Below are positions 22,490-34,018 of a DNA stretch of 64,000 bases, piece by piece. Below the pieces are notes generated by a model, which searched no databases, was not told where the DNA came from, and worked only from the letters and a program-made list of their open reading frames with translations. Source of the DNA: Boswellia sacra. Lineage: Eukaryota > Streptophyta > Magnoliopsida > Sapindales > Burseraceae. The stretch lies in the NCBI GenBank assembly GCA_013180625.2, contig SNVD02010212.1:1-64000 (forward strand), read 5' to 3'. A program made the position numbers and the translations under genes. The number at the start of each line of letters is the position of its first letter. Within the stretch, counting starts at the first letter, position 1.

Positions 22490-24371
22490 CTTAACAAGAT
22501 AAAGGGTGTCAAGAATAAATATTTTCTAATATACAATAAGAAGTTCAAATAGTGCAAGGTACACTCACCATAAATAAAATCAGATTCTTGTAATTCAGGC
22601 CATCTGTATTGACCTAAAATCTTGATTGATAAAAAAAAAAAGGAATTACTATTATCAGATTTTTCAACAAATTGTATAATCTTATTAAATTATATAATCA
22701 AGATTCAAAAGAATAGAAGGAAGCAGAAAAAACAATGAAGCAACATTAAAGTTTTTGAATGAATTGTAAATAGAAAAATGGATTTTGTTTTTGATGCTGC
22801 ACAAATATTCTTTCTTTCTGATGTGGATCTAGTGCCGTCAACATTTGGAGATGCTACTAGAAAGCATTCCATCCATGTTTCAGAACAATAGAACTGCTAA
22901 ATCAGCCTTTGGTGCAGCAGTCAAGGTATTCAGTTTTGTATAAATCAATTGTGTAGGTGCAGTTAAAGTATTTTGTGCTTCTAGTTGAAAAATATGGCAT
23001 TATAACAATGTAGTAGGACATAAAGAGGACATAAATATGGTTAACAATCTCTATATGGAGGTGCCTATTTTTGACTTTGAGAAACTAAAATTTCCTTTCA
23101 TTTACATGTCCTTGATGAACAAAAGTCCTTTTTGCTTCTTTGTTTCTAGTTATTTGGTTTGAGTATTGTGTGCTTCTAGTTAAATGTAGATGTAGATTAT
23201 AGCCTTACATGTGCTAAAATCTTTTTCCATAAAGGCCAATTGAATATATCTTTAGATGTGGTATGTAAATAAAAATGATAAAAGTATTTTCAGTAATATA
23301 GCTTGTTTTACCCAGCCAACATGGGGGACTGACTATGGTTCTACAACAATGCTACTTTTGATCTGAATTAGTATGGAATTGCTGTTAGACATGAGTATTC
23401 AGTGTCTAACTTGCAAGCGTAGAAGAGAATGATAAGTGCTTCTTGCCAATAAAAAATAGTTTTTGACACAAAGGACAAGGTAAAAATAAATGTTTGAGAA
23501 GTTCTGTTCTGAGGAAAGAGTTGAGATGTATTTTAAACAAGAGCAAGATTTCATAAAGCCATTCTATGAGTTTATTTTTTGCTCTCAGTTTTTCACACCT
23601 TTGCAGTGTAATTATCTGCAACACCTAGTAGACAGAAGCTCCAAAGAACTTTAGAGTGCCACTACCACACCATTAGTTTTGTTATGTCAATGTCAACTTA
23701 CCTATGAATTTCAGCAACAATGCTTTGATGTTTCATTCACATTAGCTGGTCAAACTCAATGTTACTGGTTGAATTGTTCTGAGAAAAGAGAACATCTAAT
23801 CCCATTGTTGGGCGTAATGGAGAAAAAGCCTGTTGTCTCATAGTTAAAGTTAAGGATTCAAATCTCCTGTAACCTTCTTGGCTACCTAGCTTGTATGGTT
23901 CGAACCTCGTTTAGAAATTAAATAAACAAGGGAATGGCCAAGAGATTTCTGGGTATTCAGAAAAAGAAAAGAAATTAAAAAATAAAAAAGAAGTGAGAGG
24001 GAACATCTGACCTTTCTATTAGCTAGCAGGCTCTATTCATTTCTTATTTTGTCACAATTTTATATATAGATTAATTGTAAGTTACTTTAAACAATGATTG
24101 CATGTATGCTTTAAGATATGCATTCAAATTGCAAATCATGAGCTTATGGTAACTCATGATTCAAATTGCAGGTTTGACATCTGCAAGAAACCCTTTGATA
24201 TCTACAAAAAGGAAAACTCTTAGAACCTCAATGATGAAATTAAATCAGATGGAGAATTCTTATAAAATGACTAATCATCTGGACCAACAAATTTATGTAA
24301 AGCACCCTGTCGCAGAAAATTATGGTATAATAAATGCAATTATAGATGTAAAATTAGCGGAAAATAAATAC
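22490..24371. other. CACTA-1 interior: introns or anonymous sequence, possible SINE at 23800-23960
   Basis: No exon recognised. 23810-23950 has features of a tRNA-derived SINE (GGATTCAAATCTCC and GGTTCGAACCTCG resemble Pol III B boxes). There is no clear A box, tail or duplication, so I do not call it as an element. Confidence 0.35.
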
Positions 24372-25052
24372 CTTCTTCCTCTGTCGCAGCACCAGCGTTT
24401 GACAGTTCATTCTCAATCTGCAATATTTCTCTCTCCACTGAAACAAATCTTTCAAGAACTTCTGGTGTGGTAACAAATCTCACAAATCTGTTTAAAAGAC
24501 AAAAGCTCTTAGGTCAAACAATAATTATCCATTATATCTCAAGTATCCATTGCACGGTGCTAAATCCAGATAATATACAATTTCACAAACTTTTCATTTG
24601 TTTATTCATTTTAAGTCATGCAAGATCTCATGAAATCTAACTTGTGTAGGCTTATAGGCAGCGAAGGGATCCACTCTTGGACTCAAATTCTTTGTAAATG
24701 TTAGAATTTCTTAATAGCAAAATTGATCTTCAGCAATATTTTCCATTTCTCCCCAGATTCAAACCATCTTTTTCCAACAAATCAAACTCAGAACTCCGAT
24801 ACAAATCGAAATTAACATTCTTACTTATGAAACCTAACATTAAATTTCAAAAATTCAATGAATTTATCTAGGCAAACGGACTTGGAAAAATGTGTCATTA
24901 ATTAGAGTGAATTTTACCTCTACAGTGATAGAATACCCACTTTTGGATATCTGATCTTTAGCAGCTTTTAAATGTGATAGAAATGGTTCCAGAAGTCTGG
25001 AAGCTAATTTCTCATTGGAATCACCAGCAAATATCACCGGATCACATCTTCA
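24372..25052 (-). pseudogene. CIP7: Captured CIP7-like (COP1-interacting protein 7) exons
   Basis: Two minus-strand exons are bounded by GT/AG. 24918-25052 encodes [20 protein letters not shown], then [20 protein letters not shown]. 24372-24487 encodes FVRFVTTPEVLERFVSVERE, then ILQIENELSNA. These are the conserved N-terminal blocks of plant CIP7-type proteins, nuclear factors linked to light signalling through COP1. The first residues before RCD and the linker exon with the Ser/Trp-rich block (ASWFTKATF) are missing. Frames are open in both exons. The pieces are in the right order for the donor gene. Confidence 0.8.
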
Positions 25053-26141
25053 TTGTTCCACAAACATTCGATAACAGCACATAAATAAACCAAAACAAAT
25101 GTCTCATTCTCAAACATGTATATACTACAAACTATGCAACAATGGAGACTACCTGGTTCTGGTGGGGGTGAGTTGAAAAAGAACATAATGAAGACGGGTT
25201 CTTGAGACCATTGAGAGAGATTAAGACAGTGTCAGAGTCAGCGTTCTAGAGAGAGTTATTCAGAAGTTTCATATTCGCAGGTTATGCATTGTTGGAACAA
25301 ACTCAAACTCTTCAGTTCCTTGGTTCTTGTGCTCCTGCAAAGAGTGTCAACTCTTTCTCACTGGAGACAGAGAGAGAATGTATGTATCCAAGTGCATGCC
25401 AGCAGGTGGTGGTGGTGGTGAAATGAAACTGAGCACATCTGCACATGTCAACATTCCAAGTGGGACATATGGTAGTCCTGTTTCTCCAATATGAAACTAC
25501 CATCAGGTTAGATGACACATTAAAGAGGGAACACCTTTCTGCTTGAAAATTTAATCTTCTTTTGAAAAGAATTTCACAGGAAAAGAAGGCCTGAAATTTT
25601 AGAAATCTCAAGAATTTAGAGAGAGAAAACTCTTACTACACTTCCATTGATTTCCTCCTAATTAAGATTAGTCTAGCAGATAAATCAATGCAGGCACCTA
25701 ATCAATAAATTAAAAAAATGTAAGTTGATTCATCATAAAACTTTTATGGGATTTTCAGAAGAAAGAATGTTCAACGATATTTCTTTAGTGCTCACATTTT
25801 CCCTTTTTCATAAATTGGATTTACATATTGTGTCTTTAATGGACACCCAAACCATCAAAGCAATAACAGATGCATGCCCAAATTTAAAAAATTCTAAAGA
25901 GATATTGCATAAATATCCTAGAAGTACAGAATATAGATTTTAATGTATGACCATCCAGGAAAGTAGCAATCTACAAGTGCATTAACAATAAGTAGTAATG
26001 ATTCCTTCTTAGATCATATAAGAGAAAGGCTTCAACTCTAGATTAATAATAACTTCTAAGAGTATAGAATATAACATAATTAATGAAAAAGAAGGAATCA
26101 TAGACAGCATGCTGACCAATTAAATGAACACAAACACAAAC
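25053..26141. other. CACTA-1 interior between CIP7 and the unassigned exon
   Basis: Contains minus-strand ORF 25312-25611 with no recognised domain. The first part (25060-25300) could be the 5' flank of the CIP7-like donor. Confidence 0.4.
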
Positions 26142-26238
26142 CTCGCTCAGCTCATCTTCTTCAAAATCCTCAATCACAGGAACAAGAGCATTGGATCCCT
26201 TGGCAGAACACTTGGCACCCCTCTTCTTCCAGTGTCAT
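26142..26238 (-). pseudogene. Captured exon of an unassigned gene
   Basis: Between a GCAG acceptor and a GAG|GT donor the minus strand reads HWKKRGAKCSAKGSNALVPV, then IEDFEEDELSE. The basic-to-acidic segment looks like real protein, but I cannot name the donor. A (TG)n run lies 90 bp upstream at 26327-26347. Confidence 0.5.
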
Positions 26239-27283
26239 CTGCACACAAATGTAGTCAATGGTGATAAATCACATTACCAACAACCCCACATCTCTCACTT
26301 TCTCAATGGTGTAGATGATGAAGCTATGTGTGTGTGTGTGTGTGTATCTTTAGGAGTACAAATAAATGAAATTAGGGCAACAAATTATGCATATATAATG
26401 AGTTAGCAGGCATTGATTAGAATCCCTAATTACTATTTGTGTAATTACAAAAGGGTAAAAAATTAAGAGAAAAGGGAAACCATGAAACATAATGTGTACA
26501 TAAAATCAAATATGTATGACTAAATGCCAGTCCATTAGCACCTCCATTTGGCTAAATAAAAGCAATTAAATTAAATAATTCGACTCAAAAACCTTTGAAT
26601 CCCACCAAATGAGCATTTTAGACGTATTAGGTGCCACTTACCAACCAAAAATTTGTATTCCTATAGCCACCAGCACAGAGTACAAGACAACCATAATTAC
26701 ACAAGGAAAAGAAAAAGGTCATAAGTCATTACCAGTAAGGGTCGCATAAAGATAGATCCTGAGTTGAATGTTTTGCATTTAGTCATAATATAAGTGTTTC
26801 CAATCCTCAATCTAAAGACTTATACCTAAGTTCATGTACTCATTGGTTCAAGAATGAGTATTGCACATTTTCAGTCAATAATTATCATAAGAACGAATCT
26901 GAAAGCTCAAACCTTGTAACCGATTTCAAAGAGAAGCAGCAAAATGTTAAAGTATACTTTTCAATGGCACATTTTCAGTCAATCAAGTCCAAAACCTTGA
27001 TAAAATGAGCAGTTTATGAGAAAATGGACACTTGAACGCATGTACTATGATAGTTTATACCTATCCAACATAGATAAAATTTTTTATAGACAACTACTTT
27101 CATCACTTATTAGTTGTTTCAAATACCCCAAATGCCCTGCACTCAGTAAGAAAATTTTCTGTGAAGAGGTGCTACATAATGTAACTTGACACATAATCAA
27201 TAAATCTCCAAATTAAAACAAGTGTATGTCTTATATTAGGGAACAATAATTTGATGTCTTATTATAATGAGTGGGTATAATAC
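26239..27283. other. CACTA-1 interior, anonymous
   Basis: AT-rich with a (GT)n microsatellite at 26327-26347. A repeated phrase, GCACATTTTCAGTCAAT, occurs at 26863 and 26968. No exon recognised. Confidence 0.5.
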
Positions 27284-27456
27284 CTCATGTGCACGAATTC
27301 GAAGGCTACACTTATTTGCCTGGAGATCATACACATAAATAAAATCATAACTTCCTGCGGCAACAAGCTCCTGGCCATCAGTTGAAAATTTTACTGAGAA
27401 GATCCCAAACTCATCATCATCACCATCAACAAAAAATCTAAACCATCATGTATTTC
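27284..27456 (-). pseudogene. LEC14B: Captured LEC14B-like WD40 exon
   Basis: The minus strand encodes EIHDGLDF, then after a frameshift EFGIFSVKFSTDGQELVAAG, SYDFIYVYDLQANKCSLRIR and AHE before a GT donor. This is the central WD40 part of LEC14B-type proteins, putative DDB1-CUL4 substrate receptors. One complete blade and parts of its neighbours are present. A run of Asp codons (GATGATGATGAT) marks the likely frameshift site. Confidence 0.8.
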
Positions 27457-27608
27457 CTACAGCAAAAAAGAACTTAATTATGAAGCAATATTTCATAAGA
27501 AAAAATTCCATGGTTGATAGTTCTTTGTTTCCGTAATGAACAAACAGGCAGTTGAGTCCCAGTGAAGCCCAATTGAAAAATGGCTTGCACCAATTGTCTT
27601 GGATGTTT

Positions 27609-27685
27609 AATTGTCCCCATGCTCTGCCCATTTTTTCTCCACAGTGATACCTTCTTATCTTCTCCAGCACTTGTAACAACCAAAT
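27609..27685 (-). pseudogene. NEDD1: Captured NEDD1-like WD40 exon
   Basis: After an AG acceptor the minus strand reads [20 protein letters not shown], then SMGTI. This is highly typical of plant NEDD1, the WD40 protein that recruits gamma-tubulin complexes to spindles and the phragmoplast. After this the frame continues as [20 protein letters not shown], which does not fit NEDD1 and may come from another donor or intron. The fragment covers about 25 residues of a protein of more than 700. Confidence 0.7.
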
Positions 27686-28088
27686 CTGCAATAATGATAC
27701 CCCAATCCAAATGAAACGATAAAAAGAAAAACGAATCTTCTATGTAAATGCATGAATGTAAAAACTAATCCAAAACATTGTGTTTAGATTTTAATTAAAA
27801 GAAATAACTCATGATGTAAACTCAAACTTCAGCTTGCTCCAAATTTTCATCCAATTTTTCATCAACCAAAGAAACCGTAAAACAATATTCCTCTCAACTA
27901 CGTTTACTAAACTATTTACCCCCCCAACTAAGTTCAAATTTTCATTTGAACGCCAAAGAAATACCAAACACAAAAGAACATCCTTCATTTACTCTTCTTC
28001 CAATAATAAGAGATAAACTTGAGTCAATATTTTTCACTTGAAGATAATATGACAACATACATAGAACATGGAAAGTATGCAGTAGTAC

Positions 28089-29155
28089 CTTGTGTCCAAA
28101 TAGATCTCGGATGTTATCAATCCCATAGAGTATCATAGTAGGTCTAGTCCAGAAAGTTAAAAACAAAATTAATATTTTTTTCCATATGTAACAAAAACTT
28201 TTGAAGTAGAGTGCTCAACCTTGGTCACAATCATATCAAAGACTGACATTACACAAAATTACATTTAATTTTTAATCATAGAATAACACAATAAATTTCT
28301 TACCTCTCAAGGGAAAGGCCCCATGCAATAACATGAACATCTTCTGGGAAGCCCATAGGAAGCAACATTTCGGGTCTAAACATGCCAGAATTTCCAATTT
28401 CCACCCATTTTCCTAAGCCTTCGTGATAGCTAAGAAATCATAGGAGGATATGTCAATTGCTAAGTACCAAAGATAAAATACCTAACCAGTGAAGTTCATG
28501 ATTTATTACCTAAAAATCTCCATGCTGGGCTCCGTATATGGATTTTAAGAAGGCTTAAAATGCAGCTTGGACATGCCTACGAAACATGGAACAGAAACAT
28601 CAGTTTCACCTCAGTCACCATTTTCAGCTAATTGAGTAAAGGAAAAATTGATCGTTGAGAATAGTTCTAGAAACAAAGAATACTTTATGGAGGATTTGCT
28701 AAAGGAAAATTTCTTCGTTAGAAATCATACTTGCTAAGTTGCTATTATTCCAATCATAGAGCATTCTTTTAGTGCTCTCAAGTGCATATATTAGCAAAAA
28801 CAATTTTGTTTTTGTTTTTGTTTTTAATTTAATTATCTTATTTTTCTCCCCTGCTTTGTGCAAAGAAACGGGATTTTAACACGTGCCACCATGTCCATGA
28901 TCATTGAAGGATACTGACAGATGAATATGAAAACAGAAGTATATAACAGTAATTTGGTACAGCAAGGAATAAAAATACTAAGCTTTAACGTGCAACCTTA
29001 AAACTTTAAACTCTTAAAGTCAATTAAATGAACACCAAAGCATAGAAGCCAGCTGTAATTTCAATAAAACACTTCTGCCTTACCCAAACATGAGAAGAAG
29101 TCATTAAGTACTCCGATCAAGTCACCAAGAGTAAGCCCTCGATCGCATACCAGGC
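28089..29155 (-). pseudogene. Captured cytosolic phenylalanyl-tRNA synthetase alpha exons
   Basis: Four exons keep the donor order and splice phases: 29084-29155 (GLVCDRGLTLGDLIGVLNDF), 28510-28576 (MSKLHFKPS*NPYTEPSMEI), 28304-28429 ([20 protein letters not shown] ... VIAWGLSLE) and 28089-28143 (PTMILYGIDNIRDLFGHK). They cover the catalytic core motifs of the eukaryotic class II PheRS alpha subunit, including the final motif 3 region (GLSLERPTMILYG). A TAA replaces the Ala/Tyr codon pair before NPYTEP, so the copy is dead. Introns of ordinary size are retained, showing that the capture was from genomic DNA and not from mRNA. Confidence 0.92.
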
Positions 29156-30794
29156 CTGAAACCAACATAAGTAATTTAGACAGATTATTAACTCACAGAA
29201 GGACAAGTATCAGTAGATAACCCATAACAAATCCAAGTCACTTCCCTAGAACTTTATTCAAAAGACTTAAGACACAACTAACTTTTGCTTATTCTTCACC
29301 AGATAAAAAACAAAAAAAGATAGAGACACATACACATCCATGCCAACCATTGTGATAGCAGCATACAGGAAGTGCTCAAGAACTCCATGGCTGATCTGAA
29401 TAAAATACAATCTAATGAGAGGGTTTCTGAAAAAGGGCACGTCTCTTGACAAAAACGGAGTTATCGAAAATTACCACAGAGGAGAATTTTGTTAGTGATA
29501 TAAAAATACGAGCATAAAGAAAGGGATATTGGTCAACAATTAATGATTCCATCGTTGTCCTAAATTTTTAAGATTACCCTCCAAGCTAGATTTTAGAAAG
29601 TCGAGCTAGAGATTCCTCTCTACTGACATAAAGAAACTGAGATTGCACCAAATTGGCATCAAGTAAGAAATCTGGAAGCGTAGCATGCTGACTCCATTTT
29701 AGGTAAGACCCTCATGGACGAATTGCAGAACTAATATGTCATGAAAAAAGTTCAAATTTTGTTCACACTACAAACACCAAAACCTTAAAGCAAACACTTA
29801 CAGTCACTAGGCAGAATATACATCACATTCGAAATAAAGTTAGATTTCGTACACAGTGATTCCAGAGAGAAAAAAAAAATTGTATGTTGTCTCTAGAACC
29901 TGCACAAGACGAACTTCAAACACAGGGCGATTAGCTGGGTCTTTAGCCAAATGCAGTAATCGCTTATGAGTCCATATTTTATAAAAAGACTAAACTAAAA
30001 ATAGATCGAAGTATTTCAAATTAAATCCAAAAGGAATGAGTCCACATTTAATTCAATTAGAATATCCAATATGTGCTTGCTGTCATTGATTTATGTGTCA
30101 AATCAAATGCACACTATTCTTAGGAATACATATTAACATATTCTATGTGCCTCAGTCACCTCATGTTTAAATCTACACCAAGTCTCAACATCTTTCTAAA
30201 GGGTTAAGTAATTACAATTGCATGTCATTTAGTTCTTCACAAACTTAATTAAGAGAAGCCCGGTGTTTTAAAAAGACAACTGTTAAGAACTTAAGCTTGA
30301 AACCTACGTTTGACCGACATGATAGACATACAAGCCTAAGCAGCTCACTCATAGTTTAATTGGTTTAAAAGCCATACCAGAAAATTCATAGCTAACATGA
30401 CAGGGAAAAAATATCTAGCATGTTGATATATGAAATGGTACGCTATATATAACTTCTTATGTTGGGCAGACTGGTTATGATTTGTATATCTATCTCCCTA
30501 TATCCTGCAGCTGCTAAGCACATTTGACAGGTTCTATATGTGTTAAAACTATGATAAGAATTCTCGAATGCCTATAACTCAGTTTCTTTTTAGATAAGTT
30601 TTGTCCTCATTGCATGGAAATACAAGCTTTTGGGTACAAAATACAAATACAATTAGTTCAAACATCAAGCACTTCTATGCATATGGATAGCATTATAAAA
30701 TTATCAAATCAATAGCAAAATCAAATGCAAGGTAGCAAAACTAGAGAGCTATTAAGACCAACACTATTAGCAGCATTATATAAAGCTCATATAC
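29156..30794. other. CACTA-1 interior, anonymous
   Basis: Probably donor introns and flanks. A minus-strand ORF (29267-29452) has no recognised motif. No further exon could be supported. Confidence 0.45.
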
Positions 30795-31570
30795 CAGTAG
30801 TGGGTTCGTCAGCAAATATGACGAATGGGCTTGCAATTAGTTCACATGCAAGGGATAGACGTTTCTTTTCACCACCACTAATTCCACGAACTTTTGCATC
30901 ACCAACATTGGAGTCAGCATAGCTAACCTTTTAAAGAAAGAAAATAAAGCAACCATCCAAAAGAAAGTATGAATCAGGGTAAAGGTAAAAGTATTAACCA
31001 AACACAGCGCTAAAATCGGTATTGATTAACTTCTTTATATCCAACCACCCAATTTATAAAGGAGTTCTAACTGAAGAACCTCACAAGACCTACACTAACA
31101 ATTCAAAAGAAAGTGAAAGAACACCCTAGTCAAAGTTCCAGACATACATTATGACATAACTCTAAAAGACAAAAATCAAATAGGCCTTACCAAGCCTAGC
31201 TTGAATAAGAGACTATTCACATATTCATCTCTGTCCTCTACAGAAGATATCTCCGGAAGCTGAAGTTCTGTAGCAAGAGAGAGAGTCTCCCCAACTATCA
31301 ACTGTGAGAAAAAAAGGTCCTCCTGTCTCACATAGGCAAACCAGCAATCACAAAATACGCAAAATAAATCACAGCCATAAGCACCTTCCTCCAAGAATAT
31401 TTATCACAATGAAACATACTTATAAGCTTTGTTTGAACTAGGCCTTCCATTGACCTCCAAAAGCCCAGACAAATGTAACCGTGGTGATGCCGATAGCTGA
31501 CCCCCAAGAACATTTAATAGCGTTGTTTCCTGGATGAGAGCCATTGGCAATATGAGCCACCTCGTGTAAG
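30795..31570 (-). pseudogene. ABCG7: Captured ABCG7-like (white-brown complex) transporter exons
   Basis: Three minus-strand exons encode the nucleotide-binding domain of a plant half-size ABCG transporter. 31419-about 31570 holds TTLLNVLGGQLSASPRLHLS. 31191-about 31335 holds FAYVRQEDLFFSQLIVGETL and LPEISSVEDRDEYVNSLLFK. 30795-30927 holds [20 protein letters not shown] and Walker [13 protein letters not shown]. The signature SGGEKKR is intact. The Walker A region is disrupted (LIQETTLLN in place of GPSGSGKTTLLN), and the donor after 31419 has lost its G (AAG|TATG). Transmembrane parts are absent. The wording is closest to ABCG7. Confidence 0.85.
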
Positions 31571-31937
31571 GCATTTCCTTAGCAAAGAACATCTAGCTGT
31601 TGGACAATACAATTAGATAATTAATAAATGTAATTTTAAAATTTAGACATAAATTAATGATTATTCATTCAAAATATCAAAAACAATTACAAAATTGTTG
31701 AATTAATATAATTGCCTCTTAACACTTCTCACAGACCATTAATCAAATTACATTTAATATATAAAAAGTTTATTATTTGCATCAAAACTTTAAGTCATAA
31801 CATTAGTCAAAGGTCTTAAACACCATACTTGTTTACATAATTTTTAGATTATTAAATCAAACATTTTAGATACTTGAAGCTAGCATCGGATTTGGTTAGA
31901 ACTTGAGTATAATAGCTAAAGTTTTAGCAAACCAAAC

Positions 31938-32200
31938 CTGAGATCTGCGTCGTTCATCTCTCAAGAAATCGAAGACTTGGTAGTGAGAATATGACAGCCA
32001 AGTAGTTGATACAGCAGAAAGAATGACCCCATTAGGCTGCCCAGGCTCTGTGTTTTTCCTTGTCGTAATTCTTACCGTGTCAATAGAAGAATCTGAGAAA
32101 GCTATCCATGACTGGCCACAAGAAGGGCTTATATTGACATAGAATGTCCTAATCATTCTTTGGGCTAGTCTCATCAAATTCTTTCGTGCTTCCGGAGAGG
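31938..32200 (-). pseudogene. Captured HD-Zip IV (START-domain side) exon
   Basis: The minus strand encodes RKNLMRLAQRMIRTFYVNIS, then DTVRITTRKNTEPGQPNGVI, LSAVSTTWLSYSHYQVFDFL and RDERRRSQ before a GT donor. This is the highly conserved segment after the START domain of class IV homeodomain-leucine zipper factors (ANL2/PDF2/HDG group, epidermal regulators). One open exon of about 85 residues is present; homeodomain and zipper are missing. I cannot say which HDG paralogue was the donor. Confidence 0.87.
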
Positions 32201-32761
32201 GTAAAACTATAAAATTTAACATAAAGTTTAGAAATTTTTTTTTTTGCATCTAAACATGAAATTTATCAATTGCTAATACCTTAACATTAAAAACTTTCAT
32301 ATCTTGTATACAAATGCAAACCTTCGCATATAGAGTCTAGAAATTGCCTACGGAAGTCTATAACTTCACTAGAAAAGACTACATCAACTGTGATTCAAAT
32401 AGCAATAAAAACAATCTTAAAAAGTTGTGCAACAATCACATCTTTACAGAACTTTGTAACAAGCACACACATATGCGAAACCACAAGGCTTGCTTTGTGG
32501 TAAAGCTAATCAAAGAATAAAACTTTTGCAAATAGATATGTTAGGACACTGAATCATTTTAGTACTGCTAGAGAAAGTTTTGAGTGCTCTAACATTTCTC
32601 ACATGCTAAAAATGAGCTTCTTAACCTACTCAAATCAAATTCTTGCCAACAAAAAGAAGAAAATTCTTTTTCAGCTATTCCAAAGTCATGAACAAACAAG
32701 ACAAATCAAGCTAATATCACAAATTTACTTGCAATTTTCGTTAAATTCAACAAATGATTAC
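32201..32761. other. CACTA-1 interior, anonymous
   Basis: AT-rich, without recognisable exon; joins the HD-Zip IV and SDH2 fragments. Confidence 0.5.
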
Positions 32762-33423
32762 CTATTAGCATGGAGCAAGGCTGCGGGGCCCAGATAGCTC
32801 TCCGGGTTCCACCAGTAACTGGGACACGATGTGCTACAGCAAGCGCACAGAATGCATTCGTACATACATCCAGCTTTGCCCTATCCTTCTTACTCTGCAG
32901 CATCTCCTTCTTCGGCTGTCAGCGGCGGGTTCTTCCTCTTCAACCACGGCTCGATGCTCTTATACTGATTATAAAAGCTCGTCATGTCCACCACCAAGTC
33001 CTTGATCACGAACATGTGTGGCAACAGTGTGATGTTCGACTCCGACCCAGATGGGATCTTTGTCAAACATGCTAGCCCGTTGCAACCGTCGATGTTCATG
33101 GCACAGGACCCACAGATTCCCTTGCGATAGGAGCGACGAAAAGTAAGCGTAGGGTCGATCTCGTTCTTTATTTTGATAAGCATGTCCGGGACCATGGGCC
33201 CACAGTCCTTGAGGTTAATCTCATACTCTTGGAGTTTCGGCTTCGAGGGCTGGTCGGGGTTCCAACGGTAGATTTGGAACTTCTTCATATTCGTCCCCGA
33301 GGTGGCCTGCGGCTCCACCTTCTGCGCTTCGACTTCCGAGGCGTGCAGTCGGGCAATGACGTAGCGACCCGACGATGCCATCCTGGAAGCTGAAATGGCC
33401 TTGCGAATCAAGCCAGTCGCCAT
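32762..33423 (-). pseudogene. SDH2: Captured first exon of mitochondrial SDH2 (succinate dehydrogenase Fe-S subunit)
   Basis: A frame of 177 residues starts [20 protein letters not shown], a typical mitochondrial presequence, then the 2Fe-2S ferredoxin domain ([20 protein letters not shown]) and [20 protein letters not shown]. It stops in a frameshift at TAEEGDAAE. The following bases still encode the first part of the 4Fe-4S domain ([20 protein letters not shown]) in other frames, up to a GT donor at 32762. The Cys in the RRSCREG motif is Tyr (RRSYRKG), removing one 2Fe-2S ligand. The protein would belong to respiratory complex II. Two frameshifts, the lost ligand and the missing C-terminal half mean that this copy is not functional. 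Confidence 0.95.
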
Positions 33424-33849
33424 TATTGTGGTTTAGTTTACCTCAGCTTAGCCTCCAATGAGAAGGGAAGGGAAGACGATGATGAAAGGATTTGGAAAAG
33501 AGAAGAGAGAAGTGGTTTCATTTGATTGGAGACTAGAGAGCATGGGAAGATTTTTTCTGGGCTACAAATTGTCACTGCTACAACCTTGCGAGCACCAAAA
33601 ATGAAGACGAAGAAAGCACCGAAGATGATGCGACTTTTTCTCTAAGATGAAGACGAGGATGAAGAAAGCACCAAAGAGAAAAATGAAGATGAAGAAAGCA
33701 CCAAAGAGAAAAATGATGCAATGAGGATGGCTGGGTTTTGGTGACTACTACAAGTTCGACAAGCACCGAAGATGAAGACGAAGTGAGATGGAGAGTAAGA
33801 GGCGATGATTATCGATAGGATGTAGGGTTTGGGAATTTTTTCTTTTTAT
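33424..33849. other. SDH2 5' flank and GAAGATGAAGAAAGCACC repeats
   Basis: This stretch begins with what is probably the donor SDH2 5' untranslated region. 33595-33790 then holds imperfect direct repeats of GAAGATGAAGAAAGCACCAA in several copies. Such repeats lie just inside the right end of the element. Confidence 0.6.
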
Positions 33850-34015
33850 ATTAACTAATATGTGTCACAATTAAAAAAATTGTGACACATAAAACTTAAC
33901 CCTTTTGTGTATTGTGACACATACGTGGTTGACTGAATTTAAAATTTTCATACATGTCACTCTTTTGAGAAGTGACATAAAATTAGTGACACAAAAACCC
34001 TTTTTTCTTGTAGTG
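33850..34015. repeat. Right subterminal repeats and end of CACTA-1
   Basis: Several ATGTGTCACAAT/GTGACACATA motifs in both orientations precede the terminal TTTTTTCTTGTAGTG. Confidence 0.85.
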
Positions 34016-34018
34016 ACT

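Larger units (their letters stand above)
19496..34015 (-). mobile_element. CACTA-1: non-autonomous CACTA transposon loaded with host gene fragments
   Basis: The left end reads CACTACAACAAAAAAGCG. The right end, read on the minus strand, is CACTACAAGAAAAAAGGG, followed on both sides by TTTTTGTGTC, giving inverted ends of about 28 bp. The target triplet ACT is duplicated (19493-19495 and 34016-34018), and the copia RT resumes exactly after it. Subterminal regions carry many GTGTCGG/ACACATA motifs. No TNPA/TNPD-like protein is encoded. The 14.5 kb body holds at least ten fragments of different host genes, exons and introns included, all on the minus strand. Host-gene-carrying CACTA elements are known (Tpn1 in morning glory, Tgm in soybean), but this number of donors is high. 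Confidence 0.93.

Noticed and set aside
23800..23960. tRNA-derived SINE
   Set aside because: B-box-like motifs only; no A box, poly-A/T tail or target duplication could be found.
30725..30922. Plus-strand ORF over the ABC transporter exon
   Set aside because: The conserved ABC signature and Walker B are on the minus strand; this is its shadow.
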